DNA of 64,000 nucleotides from Hormiphora californensis (taxonomy: Eukaryota > Ctenophora > Tentaculata > Cydippida > Pleurobrachiidae). Below the pieces are notes generated by a model. That model did not search any database. It worked only from the letters and a program-made list of their open reading frames with translations, and had not been told where the DNA came from. A program made the translations under genes and the position numbers. The stretch is taken from contig CM035350.1 of assembly GCA_020137815.1 (NCBI GenBank), positions 8,129,545 through 8,193,544 on the forward strand, written 5' to 3'. Positions 1 through 12,300 of this stretch are shown in pieces (the stretch's first letter is position 1; every line of letters begins with the position of its first letter).

Positions 1-386
1 TATAGTTAATAATATGTGGTGGTGGTGCAGGTATGTTGTAGGGTACAAAACTCTGTTCCGTAGGAAAGAAAGACAACCTATAATACTACGGCTTGACGAT
101 TTAGGGTAGTTAGGGTAGTAACATAACAGGGCCTCCCAAATACCACCTAATTCTTTCACCGAGAATCTCTGATCTCTCAATATACAAATATTTCTTTTAT
201 TTATGATGGATGGTGCAATGCAATATGAGTTTTTTATTTCTTCATTTCATAATTTTTTTGACTATACAACATGAAGACATAATCGTTATCTAAAAATCTC
301 TTTTTTCAATTTTATCTCCTCAATAAATCTTTTTGTTAGCGAGTTTGAGGGGGCAGCAAAAGATAAGACAACACCCTAGATAGCAC
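1..386. other. AT-rich 5' flank, no gene seen
   Basis: AT-rich sequence with no convincing exon or repeat on either strand. It is taken as upstream flank of the receptor gene that follows. Confidence 0.5.
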
Positions 387-394
387 TATAAATA
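387..394 (+). promoter_or_regulatory. TATA box of the receptor gene
   Basis: TATAAATA lies about 75 bp upstream of the receptor ATG, leaving room for a start site near 415-420 and a short 5' UTR. Assigned by motif and spacing only. Confidence 0.4.
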
Positions 395-467
395 GCTAAT
401 AAAGCGTTTCAAAATCAGTCCTCAGTTTCTTCTCCCCGGCTGAACTGTAGTTCAATTATACAACCAA

Positions 468-2819
468 ATGGTCCTTATTTTAATACTGGGGCTCTGCCTG
501 ACAATCGCACTCCCAAGGGAGGATATTTTGGTACAGCATGTGTACCCAGTCATGTACGATTTAAATTCAGCTTTCGACGACACCGAACATTTCTTATTTG
601 TGCACGCCCTCTTGGACTATAATTTACACTACAACAAGACAGTTGGGTGGGTGATTAAGAACGCAACTGACTTAACTGTCCTTCCATGGGAGACAACCTT
701 TTATTGTCCGGTTGCCCTCGATTTTTTGCAGCTTACAGAGAAGGTCGCAGATCGTCACGTCGATGGAGGGCCTGTTCCTGAACTGAAATCCCTCTCCCTA
801 GCAGCAGGGCCGATTAATATCACTTTCCAAGTATTCCTTGAACAAATATTCCTTGAACAAGGAGACAGGCTGGGTGAATTTCCCAGTATAGTTTGCTCAG
901 GGGTGAGTGCCTGCCTCACAGATGAGTGCGAGTGTGACAGAGATGTCAAATATGGTGGAGACGGCCTCAAAGAAGAAGAAGAAGACAAACATGTCTTTTA
1001 CTGTCCACACGGTCCAGGGTGTATCACCTTTTCTCAAGTTTGCGATAGTGTCGCCGACTGTCAAGATTCTCTGGACGAGTGCCTGTGTCATGATTCAAGT
1101 GTGCGACTCACGTGCTTAACCGACAGTTCCTTTCAAACGTGCCTCTCCGCGAATCAGGCCTGCCTCATGAAGGAAAGTATTGGAACTCTATCTTGCCGGG
1201 GCTTCAATGAGTCGGAGGACTGCAGCGAAACATCGACATTATATACATCTTCCCTGGTGAGTGAGATTATCCTTGAAAATAGACCGCGAATATTGTTATT
1301 TACAAGGTCTGCACAAGGTAGAGACCTGCAGTTCCCGCAGCAAAAAGAGTGCTTCAACATTTTCAACGAATCGGTATACCGGAATGGCCCTCTAACATGG
1401 GCTCGAGAACTTTGTAAACGAATTGAAGTCTTTTCAGATGAATTTGGATATAACGTCGATTTTTATTGTGTCAACAGGACGCAAGTCAGGAACTATCTAT
1501 ATACTGCCCAGCAGATTTGTGATGGTGTTCCACACTGCCACAATGGCCACGATGAGTTATTTTGCCCGAGGCGATTTTATTGCTCTAAAGATGACGGTAA
1601 GGTAACCTGGGTTAATGAAGAACTCGTTTGCGATGGTGTCCGGGACTGTCAGAACGGTATGGATGAATGCAGTGGGTGCGAACTAGACGTGCTGAGTAAC
1701 AGCAAGTTCCTGATCCGAAACAACGTTATTGCAGCTGTTGCCATGGTAACTGGAATCATGATCGTGGTGCTTAACGTTAAAATCGGCTACAAAACCTTTA
1801 AGGAGTCACCGGAGAGTAAGAACGGGAAAATTGACAGGGTTTTCCGTATCCAAATTGCGGGATATGATCTCATGATGGGGTTATACCTTGGTGCTCTTGT
1901 CTCAGCGGGGATTATCCTCCGATTCGTTGACGAGTACTGTCAGCTGGATTACTGGTGGAGATCTAGTAGCATTTGTGTTGCCTTCGGCTGTGTCTTCTCC
2001 ATTTCCACCCACGGGTCTTTCCTCACCATTACCGCTATGAGCGTGGTCCGATACGTGAAGTGTTTAGATCTAGTGGATGAAATACCAATTCGTTTGATTG
2101 GTTGGGTGTCTGCTGTGCTGGGGTTTCTGAATCTTGTCCATTCCATCATCCCCGTTATCCCGCTCTGGTGGGTCGAGGAATTCTTCAGGACATCCGTGAT
2201 TCTAACATCGGGCGCTGAAAATCCCTTTCTGAAGAAGTATGATGAGGAGCATCTGAACAATATGTACTCTCTTGTCTACAACAAAACATCCGAAGGAGGG
2301 ATGCGGACCATTCTAAGTGACCTCCGGAACATCACAACGAAACCAGGAATCTTTGACTACATCACAATTGGTTACTATGGCAACAGTCCACTCTGTGTTG
2401 CGAATGTTTTCAAGAACCAAAGTTCCTACCAGTCCTACAAGATAGGCTACTGTGTCATTGTGTCCCTTCTCCTTAGCGCTCTAACCGTCTCCTACGTGGC
2501 CATCCTCCTGGAGAGTGTGAAGACTAGCAGGAGGGCAGGAGGGGCAGCGGCATCAACTGGAAACGTCAAGAAGATGGCAGTAAAGTTGTCCCTGATGATT
2601 GGTACTCAGGTCATTGTTTGGCTATCCTTCGTGTCAACTACTATCTACTACAGCTGGATAAACCCTACCGCTCCCCCGGGCATTATCCAGGAGATATTTA
2701 GTTTAGTGGTGCTGCCCTGTAACAGCCTCCTCAATCCCATCTTCTACAGTGGGATATATTCTCGCATCATGGCATGGGTGTTGGTGAAATGGGAAACATT
2801 GAGAAAGAGTAAAGATTGA
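468..2819 (+). CDS. LDLa-repeat class A GPCR (LGR/GRL101-like)
   Basis: Intronless gene for a 783-residue seven-helix receptor. A hydrophobic signal peptide occupies residues 1-16. The Cys-rich ectodomain has three LDL-receptor class A repeats at about 178-207, 332-366 and 370-402; repeats 2 and 3 keep the CDGV..C...DE calcium-binding pattern. Seven hydrophobic helices follow at roughly 420-440, 461-484, 502-525, 544-567, 659-683, 705-728 and 739-762. Helix 2 has the DLMMGLYLG stretch typical of glycoprotein-hormone/relaxin-type receptors, and helix 7 ends in NPIFY (the NPxxY motif). No leucine-rich repeats are visible between the LDLa repeats and helix 1, so it is closer in layout to mollusc GRL101-like or relaxin-like receptors lacking LRRs. 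The ligand is unknown. The start is the first ATG after a TATA box and opens directly into the signal peptide. Expected at the plasma membrane, coupled to G proteins. Confidence 0.88.
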   Translation: MVLILILGLCLTIALPREDILVQHVYPVMYDLNSAFDDTEHFLFVHALLDYNLHYNKTVGWVIKNATDLTVLPWETTFYCPVALDFLQLTEKVADRHVDGGPVPELKSLSLAAGPINITFQVFLEQIFLEQGDRLGEFPSIVCSGVSACLTDECECDRDVKYGGDGLKEEEEDKHVFYCPHGPGCITFSQVCDSVADCQDSLDECLCHDSSVRLTCLTDSSFQTCLSANQACLMKESIGTLSCRGFNESEDCSETSTLYTSSLVSEIILENRPRILLFTRSAQGRDLQFPQQKECFNIFNESVYRNGPLTWARELCKRIEVFSDEFGYNVDFYCVNRTQVRNYLYTAQQICDGVPHCHNGHDELFCPRRFYCSKDDGKVTWVNEELVCDGVRDCQNGMDECSGCELDVLSNSKFLIRNNVIAAVAMVTGIMIVVLNVKIGYKTFKESPESKNGKIDRVFRIQIAGYDLMMGLYLGALVSAGIILRFVDEYCQLDYWWRSSSICVAFGCVFSISTHGSFLTITAMSVVRYVKCLDLVDEIPIRLIGWVSAVLGFLNLVHSIIPVIPLWWVEEFFRTSVILTSGAENPFLKKYDEEHLNNMYSLVYNKTSEGGMRTILSDLRNITTKPGIFDYITIGYYGNSPLCVANVFKNQSSYQSYKIGYCVIVSLLLSALTVSYVAILLESVKTSRRAGGAAASTGNVKKMAVKLSLMIGTQVIVWLSFVSTTIYYSWINPTAPPGIIQEIFSLVVLPCNSLLNPIFYSGIYSRIMAWVLVKWETLRKSKD

Positions 2820-3852
2820 GACGCTCTCCCCATTCACAGCAGGGAAATAGGGAACTCGTCAGCTTCCTAACTCGGACCGTAATATGCTTCTTACCGTATT
2901 CATGGCTGAAACCGTTTATTGTAAACACTGTTCTCACTACAAGCAGCCCTATACTATGCGAGGAAGAGACCGCAAGGGAATTATTGAGGTTGACAAGCGA
3001 TGAACTGAAGAAAAAAACTTTGCTGGATTCTTATGTTTTTTTGGAAAAGCTGAAATACAATATTTAATTTTAAAGTTTGTTTTATAAGATGCTGTCCCAA
3101 CCATTTGGAAATTACGTTTGTGGTGTTACCTCTCACCATCCTAAGATACCGTGTTTACAACTTTGTCCCTCTACCCTCGGAAATGGATATACACAGTTAC
3201 TCACCACTTCTGAAACAATTTACTCTGCTTCTGCAGTCATAGGTCTCATGAGTCATGAATAAATTTTCTGAGTACTAGATCTAGATAACTACCAACTCGT
3301 CCCGAAGGACAGTGCATCACACTGATCACAGCAAATCCCGAGCTGTATCGAGGGGTCCACAAGTAATATCCGCATGTAAGGGGAGAGTTATAGTTCGATA
3401 GATATGTTATATACATGCACATTAACTCCTACAGAGAGGGAGATGAGGGGTATTTAGGGAGAGTGGGGCTGCATATTTTGAATTCCTATTCTTACAGACA
3501 ACATGTTAGCTCACCTACCCCCCCTCTCTCACGCCCCTCCCCAATGCAGCATGATATGAGTCGTTATAGCGAAAAAGGGGGGAGTGACGAACAGACTATT
3601 GCACGGCAGACAGACAGACTCTCTATGCTGAACAAAGACACTTGACAGACAGACAGACAGACACTAGACGGACAGACGTTGTGAACAAAGGGACAGACAG
3701 CTATACACTAACTGATACACTCTATGCCACCTGTGTGTGTGTAGACACCCGATACTGTTGTACCATCTCTCTACCTCACTACCGCTCTCTTTCCAATCTC
3801 CTGGCTAAAGAGTTGAACTGCATTAGCCAATAAAGGGCTCATATCGTTTCAG
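2820..3852. other. Spacer between receptor and formin
   Basis: Holds the receptor 3' region with a poly(A) signal AATAAA at 3258-3263 and a short GACA-type microsatellite near 3640-3665. The missing 5' exons of the formin (GTPase-binding region and first half of FH3) were looked for here and not found. Confidence 0.5.
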
Positions 3853-6800
3853 AAACGCCAGCACATCAGATATCGGTTTGAAGTGCTGATCGATGATCTG
3901 AAATCAACTGAATCAGTGGAATATCAGAAATCTCATTTCCTTGGCGAACTGTTTGATAGATAGGACCAGCCTTCCTGACAAGAGGATCGACCTCCGAAAT
4001 GAAATGATCGGTAAGAAAGGGTGGATGTGTGTGTGTGAGTGTCTCTCCTAGCCCGATAAGGTATAAGTGAGTAGCAAATTTGTCCATTTGATGCATTGTA
4101 TGGGATTGGTTTGGGATTGGTTGTCTGTGGTGCGTGCAGGAAATTGTGTCCCCAATAAACAGTGAGACCTAACCCACACACAGAGAGACAGACCTAACAC
4201 ACTCAATAAACATGGTCTGTGGTATGCACTCTCTCACACTCTCTCGCTCCATGAGCCGCTGGTATAACACAGCTGCTCGCGAAGTGGTTGGAGGGCGCGA
4301 CGACAGAGGGCAGGGAGAGTGGCGCTCTCATGCGCGCAAGACGCTGCGCGTTCAGTACCACACCGGTTTCACACCCTATACCGAGTTGACTCGAACACCC
4401 TGACAAGTGACACGATAACGGATAAGAAATTATCGAGAATTTATAACAAAATATGTTTGATAACTTCAATTCACTAAATAGCCTCATTTTGATTTCAGCC
4501 CTGGGTATTTTGGACGCTATAAAGAGCCTGAGAAGCACCCAAAATAGCTCTGTTGCTCAGCAGATCATTCACTTTTATGAGCAGAAAGCGAAAGATGAAT
4601 TGAAACTATCATCCTCCCTTGACCCACATGATCCAACTGCAATGTTTGTGTTGCTCTGGAAAAAGGTACTATACCGTAACATTTATCATGTCATGATTGC
4701 TCGACCCTCTTTGATTTTCCGTGTGCTCCGCCCGGAGGGTTAGAGCATAACAAGCCATTCTTACCCTAATAAATGCAAATGCCATGCCCAATCTTATGTT
4801 TTCCATTTCAGATTGCGAAACTCCCCGCTCTAACGATTTGATAAAGATCATCCAGAAACTTCTCTTTACCGTGATACTTCAGACCTTTGGACGGCTGCAA
4901 TTGAAGCACTCTCTGGGCCCCGTACCACCCGCGGAGCCTTCCTTGCTTCACCCGAGAAGGCTATTGAAGAGAGATCCAAAACCATCGGTGAGATATATTT
5001 AACTACTGAGTAGATTGTCACATAATTCCAAGTGTCAGTACCCACCCTTCTTATGTTTCACTATTCCCACACTGTAACACACACTACCCCACCCAGGTCC
5101 CCCGCCAGAGAGCTATGCTCCACCCCAGACCCTTGATTGGAGGCCCCTGACTGACACTAAACCTGATTCAGTGTGGGGTAGTGTGTGAGTGGTAGGCAGA
5201 TTAAAGTTCCTGTAAGGAACATTGGAGAATTCTTCTTTCAGACCTATCCTGCCGCCCCCAAGGTGAGAGATGCCAGACAGAGCTGCAACTCTGTTTTATC
5301 TGCTAACCCACCTTTACGGCGAGAGAGGGTCGAACAAGGCACATGGTGTCTAATAATTGTTACTGACTACTTGTCTAATTGACCAAAACTAATAAAATTC
5401 CCGTTTCAGTTGCGATTTATTACTGAGGAGGAGCGAGTGTCAATTAACGTGTTCCTTTCCGCACTGGATGACAATCGTTGCCGGGGGAACGCTATCTCTC
5501 TCATCCAATCAGCAATACTAACTGGAGACATCACACAACTACCTGATTTTGCCCTCCGTCGCCTGCCCACTCACATCCCCGCCTGTCCCTCCCTCCTCTC
5601 AGCTCTCTCTGAGTACTCAGGGGACGTGGAGACTCTGGACTGTTCCGAGAGGTTGCTAGTTGAGGTTACCCGAATACCTGAGTACCACACCAGGCTGAAG
5701 TGCATGTTGGGCCAACTGGATATTCCCTCAAAGTTGGAGAGGTTGGAGGGTATTGTTGGTGGATATTGTGACCTAGTGGACTCCCTCCTCAACCCAACAT
5801 GCCCACTGTTTGACGTGTTCAAACTGGTGTTGGAGATTGGTAGAGTGCTGAACAGTGAACACGCTGTGGCAGGATTCCGATTGGAAGCACTTCACCAGTT
5901 GAAGAATATGCGATCCCCACGGCAACCCTCTCTGACCCTCCTCCAGTTTGTAGCCCAATCCCTAGCTACCACCTACCCCGCCTCGCTACAGTTTGCACGG
6001 GACCTGGTGGGAAAGTTGGCTGAATGCCACAATATGGGTCTTGAGGATCTGGATGGTGAGGTCAAGGAGCTCGATCTCTCCCTCAGGGACATCAGGGCCC
6101 TTCTGGTAGTGGCATCACCTGATGTCAAACTACAATTCACATCGGATGTGGTAAACGCCGGGAAACGGGCCACCACGCTGAAAAATCGGAGGAAAACTCT
6201 GGAAAACAAGTCACACAAGTTCGCCAAGTTTTACTGTGAATCTACGTCAGACTTCAGTGTAACCACCTTTTTACACAGTCTGGGGCGGTTCTGCGAGGAT
6301 CTGACGGAGTGCAAGGATGTGTATGATATGACTTGTCTGGTGACTGGGGAGAGTAAACGAAAGGATCACAGAGGCAGAGTTGATAGTGGTTACCAGAGCA
6401 ACAAGACGGATTCTGAGCAGTGGAAACCATAGCAGCAGAACGGAGTCAAATAGTAGTTACCATAGTAACAGGATTGACTCCAACAGTGGTTACCATAGTA
6501 ACAAAAATGATGGTTACCATAGCAATAGAACAGAGTCCAACAGCAGTTACCATAGCAACAGAACAGAGTCCAACAGCAGCTATCACAAGTTAGACCCCAA
6601 GTACCATGATCCCCATAGAGTGGACTACAGGGACCAGAAGGAAAACAGAAGTTTCCGAGATTATAACCGGGCAGACAGCAACCGTTCCTATAATAGTAGC
6701 AACACCAAACGGTCTGGTTCTGGGAGTGACACCGGCGCAACTCTGAGGGATACCAGAGTGGCGAGAACCGTACGTCCTATGAGGAGGACCAGGAGTTTAG

Positions 6801-7887
6801 GGGAGAAACAGTGATCAGCCCCGGGGGTATCATAACACGAGACTTCTCCAGTAGGTCTGAGGAGGAGGAGTCTACCTTCCCACTTCGAGCACTCTCTGAA
6901 GTTCGATCAGTATCAATTGAGTCCCGGCTTATCTCCCCTCCTCCTCCTCCCCCACCACCTAAACCCCAGAGGCCCGCGGATGGTCCGTGGAGGGGTTCCA
7001 ACCTGCGTCGTCTCCACAACAACTACCACTCCGTTGATCTCTCCCTAAACAGATCCCGTTCCCATGACTACCATTCAAATAACCAGATGGACCGGTACAG
7101 GCATTCCCCGCCCACCCGGGACAACCCAGGGGTGCCTCTCCCAGAGTCAGGGGAGAGCTGCTCTAGTGGAGAGGAAAGTGACAACCCCATCCCCAGGCAC
7201 ACCACCGCCCGAACAGTGGGCCACAATGCAGGGGTGCTCCTTGCTCCCCAGCCCATAGGGGGTAGTTGCAGGAGTCACCAGCGGCAACACAGGACGGATG
7301 TCCGGGATCTGTTTGGATCCACATCGGCTAGGTATGGGTCCAGTACCAACATCAGTAGACCTCCCCCACCCCGGGGAAGACACCCACAGCAGTCCAGTCT
7401 ACAGGCTATGTTGAGGGGTGACCAGAACTCCAAGGTCACCAAACCACCGCCAATCCCTAAACGGGATCCCATCCTTGGAGGTGGAATGGGGAAGAGAGAG
7501 AATTCCCGGTCTGTTCCCGTTCTGTATACACCGTACTCGAAACCCTCCTCCATGTCCTCCCTCTCTCCACCGCCTAGTAGCAGCTTCTCCCCGCCCCTCT
7601 CACCTCCATCCTCGGGGACCCTCTCCCCGCCCACCTTCTCCCCGCCCACCCTCTCCCCTCCCTCCCGGGGCATCAGACCCTACTCAGCAGGGTCCCGGGG
7701 TGGTGGGGGTCCGGGGACCAGACTGAGAGATCACCGGATTGACGAGGACATGGAGGTCCACCACGAGAGACAATCCTCAGAGCCCTGTGGAGGTGGTGCA
7801 GGGGCTCTCTTTAATGCGAGGTACACGAGAGGACTATCAGTTAGTACCTCTGACATAGCCAAGTCCGGACTTGAGACTGAGGTGTAG
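3853..7887 (+). CDS. INF2-like formin, partial, with five frame breaks
   Basis: Actin-assembly factor of the inverted-formin class. Exons read: 3853-4010 and 4499-4665 (second half of FH3), 4812-4987 (end of FH3), 5097-5262 (Pro-rich linker, then LDWRPL, the FH2 lasso tryptophan), 5410-7887 (FH2 body and tail). FH2 is recognised from INVFLSAL, LPTHIP, the IPEYHTRL segment and GFRLEALHQLKNMRS, which matches the GFkL..L.KL core. Splice phases agree (1, 0, 1, 0) only if small indels are allowed: +1 near 3930, +1 at 4836, +2 in a TG run at 5181-5186, a shift near 6415 and its reverse near 6727. The tail has Ser/Tyr/His/Asn repeats (SYHSNR) and Pro-rich stretches. The GTPase-binding region and first half of FH3 are not seen upstream; the receptor gene sits there. 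It could be a decaying copy, a locus with consensus errors, or have undetected micro-introns. The FH2 exon itself is open for 340 codons. Confidence 0.75.
6430..6610 (+). repeat. SYHSNRTESN codon repeat in the formin tail
   Basis: In-frame (frame 2) repeat of about 45 bp encoding variants of SYHSNRTESNS, four to five times. A sixth, more diverged unit (GYQSNKTDS) precedes it in frame 1, so the first tail frame shift falls inside the repeat array. Confidence 0.7.
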
Positions 7888-9370
7888 CGTGATGCTTGTT
7901 TTCTTTGTTTTGTGTGAGTTGTTGAGTAACAATGCGTCAGGAGGGGGATGATGATAAATTATTTTATTGCTAAGATGGGTGAATTGGTATATTGTTTAGA
8001 CACTGACAGTAGCTGTAGAGAGGAAGATGTGATTCGATCGTGAGAGAGAGAGAGAGAGAGAGAGAAAGGAGTGTGTTTGTTTGTTTCGTGTCATATTTGT
8101 TTCTGTCAGCGCATGTCTGCCTAGTGTGTTCTATGTTTGAGTGCGAGTGTTTCACAATTTGGTATGATCTCTCCAAAACTCGAGTCACACCAGACAATAT
8201 TATGTTCTTTTTGTTTTTCAAAATGTTCTATAAAAATTACATGTTATTGACCCCTGTTGAAAGAACTCTATTATTTGGTACCCAATCACTACCCCTGTTG
8301 AAAGAACTCTATTATTTGGTACCCAATCACTGATATAGTCAAGGCAGCACACCCTTATTAACCCTACCACCATGATAGCTGGTAACGATGGTTACCCGAG
8401 GCAGTGTTGTTGAGAGGGTACGTATACAACCATGATGGTCAAACGTAGTCATATTACGGGTACTCTTATGTGGGGGGTAATTAAAGCTCTGCATTACTTC
8501 TCTTGTCGCATGTGTATTAGCTTGTGCTGTTCCATCATATACGGTATAATGGAAGCTGCACACTTACAATGTACTGGTACATCCTTGCTTTTCGTAAGTT
8601 ATATTGTAAGATGTAAGTTACACTCTATCTGAATCTCCCTCTCCTTATGATCTGTTATAGTAGCAGAAATCTCTTTTGTTGTTTCTGGTGTATACTGGTG
8701 TAGTACTAGGTGTAGTACTAGGTGTATACTGGTGTAGTACTAGGTACCTAGCCAGGAGAAGCGGTCTGAGTTGTGTCCAACAGCTAAATTATCTGTGTGT
8801 GCTAAGTTTACACACAGTACCTGCCTGTTATAACAATCAGATCGCATCTCGAGCCAGCTTATCGTGTTTAAATAGTCACTTATCTTGCAATGGTGATGAT
8901 CACGTACAGTCTTTCTAAGATCTGCAGCTCTCTACTAAGCCCACCCTACCAGCCCGCCGAGTCAGCTGCTTATGCTCTGAGAGTCCCCGGCCCTATTGGT
9001 GTTGTTTCTTGAGGTGCGAGCAGGGAGGCGCGACGTGCCCAATGTTGTTTCTGGCATTTTGAATTGTGAGGGAAGGAAATACAAACATCATGAATTGTAC
9101 TTGGGGGACGTGAAGAGTCATTTATAGGCCGAGCTAGGAAGTACCGACCTTGTACACACATGTTGTTGAGTATAAACTCAACAACACATACATGCATCTT
9201 GATCTTTGTTATTGTATAATACATACTTCAACTTGTAGTTCAAGTTGTACGTGTCACTGCTTATACAGTTAGTCTAAAGCTTGGTCGGACATGGGATGCA
9301 TTAACTTGCGCCAGAGAAGTTTTACAGATCCTTCACCTGTGATTTGACCTCTTAGATATAATATCATTCT
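7888..9370. other. Spacer with small tandem repeats
   Basis: No exon recognised. Contains a (GA)n tract at 8041-8065, a perfect 41-bp tandem duplication at 8250-8331 and a short GTAGTACTAGGTGTATACTG-type repeat at about 8690-8745. Confidence 0.6.
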
Positions 9371-9374
9371 CAGC

Positions 9375-12300
9375 CCCCTCCAGGTCCCCCTTGCAGCTAT
9401 GTTCCCCCTGCTAATCCCTATTCCCTCCAGGTCCCCCTTGCAGCTATGTTGTTCCCTGCTAATCCCTCCACCCCTCCAGGTCCCCCTTGCAGCTATGTTC
9501 CCCCTGCTAATCCCTCCACCCCTCCAGGTCCCCCTTGCAGCTATGTTGTTCCCTGCTAATCCCTATTCCCTCCAGGTCCCCCTTGCAGCTATGTTGTTCC
9601 CTGCTAATCCCTATTCCCTCCAGGTCCTCCTTGCAGCTATGTTGTTCCCAGCTAATCCCTATTCCCGCCAGTTCCCCCTTGCAGCTATGTTGTTCCCAGC
9701 TAATCCATATTCCCTCCAGGTCCCCCTTGCAGCTATGTTGTTCCCTGCTAATCCCTCCACCCCTCCAGGTCCCCCTTGCAGCTATGTTGTTCCCTGCTAA
9801 TCCCTATTCCCTCCAGGTCCCCCTTGCAGCTATGTTGTTCCCTGCTAATCCCTCCACCCCTCCAGGTCCCCCTTGCAGCTATGTTGTTCCCTGCTAATCC
9901 CTCCACCCCTCCAGGTCCCCCTTGCAGCTATGTTCCCCCTGCTAATCCCTCCACCTCTCCAGGTCACCCTTGCAGCTATGTTCCCCCTGCTAATCCCTCC
10001 ACCTCTCCAGGTCCCCCTTGCAGCTATGTTCCCCCTGCTAATCCCTCCACCCCTCCAGGTCCCCCTTGCAGCTATGTTCCCCCTGCTAATCCCTCCACCT
10101 CTCCAGGTCCCCCTTGCAGCTATGTTCCCCCTGCTAATCCCTATTCCCTCCAGGTCCCCCTTGCAGCTATGTTGTTCCCTGCTAATCCCTCCAGGTCCCC
10201 CTTGCAGCTATGTTCCCCCTGCTAATCCCTCCACCCCTCCAGGTCCCCCTTGCAGCTATGTTCCCCCAGCTAATCCCTCCACCCCTCCAGGTCCTCCTTG
10301 CAGCTATGTTGTTCCCTGCTAATCCCTCCACCCCTCCAGGTCCCCCTTGCAGCTATGTTCCCCCTGCTAATCCCTCCACCTCTCCAGGTCCCCCTTGAAG
10401 CTATGTTCCCCCTGCTAATCCCTCCACCCCTCCAGGTTCCCCTTGCAGCCATGTTCCCCCTGCTATTCCCTCCAGGTCCCCCTTGCAGCTATGTTGTTCC
10501 CTGCTAATCCCTCCACCCCTCCAGGTCCCCCTTGCAGCTATATTCCCCCAGCTAATCCCTATTCCCTCCAGGTCCCCCTTGCAGCTATGTTGTTCCCTGC
10601 TAATCCCTCCACCCCCCCCCCAGGTCCTCCTTGCAGCTATGTTGTTCCCTGCTAATCCCTCCACCCCTCCAGGTCCCCCTTTCAGCTATGTTCTCCTGCT
10701 AATCCCTATTCCCTCCAGGTCCCCCTTGCAGCTATGTTGTTCCCAGCTAATCCCTCCACGACCCAGGTCCCCCTTGCAGCTATGTTGTTCCCAGCTAATT
10801 TCCCTCCACCCCTCCAGGTCCCCCTTGCAGCTATGTTCCCCCTGCTAATCCCTCCAGGTCCCCCTTGCAGCTATGTTGTTCCCTGCTAATCCCTATTCCC
10901 TCCAGGTCCCCCTTGCAGCTATGTTGTTCCCAGCTAATCCCTATTCCCGCCAGTTCCCCCTTGCAGCTATGTTGTTCCCAGCTAATCCATATTCCCTCCA
11001 GGTCCCCCTTGCAGCTATGTTGTTCCCTGCTAATCCCTCCACCCCTCCAGGTCCCCCTTGCAGCTATGTTGTTCCCTGCTAATCCCTATTCCCTCCAGGT
11101 CCCCCTTGCAGCTATGTTGTTCCCTGCTAATCCCTCCACCCCTCCAGGTCCCCCTTGCAGCTATGTTGTTCCCTGCTAATCCCTCCACCCCTCCAGGTCC
11201 CCCTTGCAGCTATGTTCCCCCTGCTAATCCCTCCACCTCTCCAGGTCACCCTTGCAGCTATGTTCCCCCTGCTAATCCCTCCACCTCTCCAGGTCCCCCT
11301 TGCAGCTATGTTCCCCCTGCTAATCCCTCCACCCCTCCAGGTCCCCCTTGCAGCTATGTTCCCCCTGCTAATCCCTCCACCTCTCCAGGTCCCCCTTGCA
11401 GCTATGTTCCCCCTGCTAATCCCTATTCCCTCCAGGTCCCCCTTGCAGCTATGTTGTTCCCTGCTAATCCCTCCAGGTCCCCCTTGCAGCTATGTTCCCC
11501 CTGCTAATCCCTCCACCCCTCCAGGTCCCCCTTGCAGCTATGTTCCCCCAGCTAATCCCTCCACCCCTCCAGGTCCTCCTTGCAGCTATGTTGTTCCCTG
11601 CTAATCCCTCCACCCCTCCAGGTCCCCCTTGCAGCTATGTTCCCCCTGCTAATCCCTCCACCTCTCCAGGTCCCCCTTGAAGCTATGTTCCCCCTGCTAA
11701 TCCCTCCACCCCTCCAGGTTCCCCTTGCAGCCATGTTCCCCCTGCTATTCCCTCCAGGTCCCCCTTGCAGCTATGTTGTTCCCTGCTAATCCCTCCACCC
11801 CTCCAGGTCCCCCTTGCAGCTATATTCCCCCAGCTAATCCCTATTCCCTCCAGGTCCCCCTTGCAGCTATGTTGTTCCCTGCTAATCCCTCCACCCCCCC
11901 CCCCAGGTCCTCCTTGCAGCTATGTTGTTCCCTGCTAATCCCTCCACCCCTCCAGGTCCCCCTTTCAGCTATGTTCTCCTGCTAATCCCTATTCCCTCCA
12001 GGTCCCCCTTGCAGCTATGTTGTTCCCAGCTAATCCCTCCACGACCCAGGTCCCCCTTGCAGCTATGTTGTTCCCAGCTAATTTCCCTCCACCCCTCCAG
12101 GTCCCCCTTGCAGCTATGTTCCCCCTGCTAATCCCTCCAGGTCCCCCTTGCAGCTATGTTGTTCCCTGCTAATCCCTATTCCCTCCAGGTCCCCCTTGCA
12201 GCTATGTTGTTCCCTGCTAATCCCTCCAGGTCCCCCTTGCAGCTATGTTGTTCCCTGCTAATCCCTATTCCCTCCAGGTCCCCCTTACAGCTATGTTGTT

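Noticed and set aside
4812-5002. Open frame DCETPRSND... as the formin exon
   Set aside because: It does not join in phase to the next exon (PPPESYAPPQ). The other frame (SLYRDTSDLW) does join and aligns with the end of INF2 FH3, at the cost of a one-base break.
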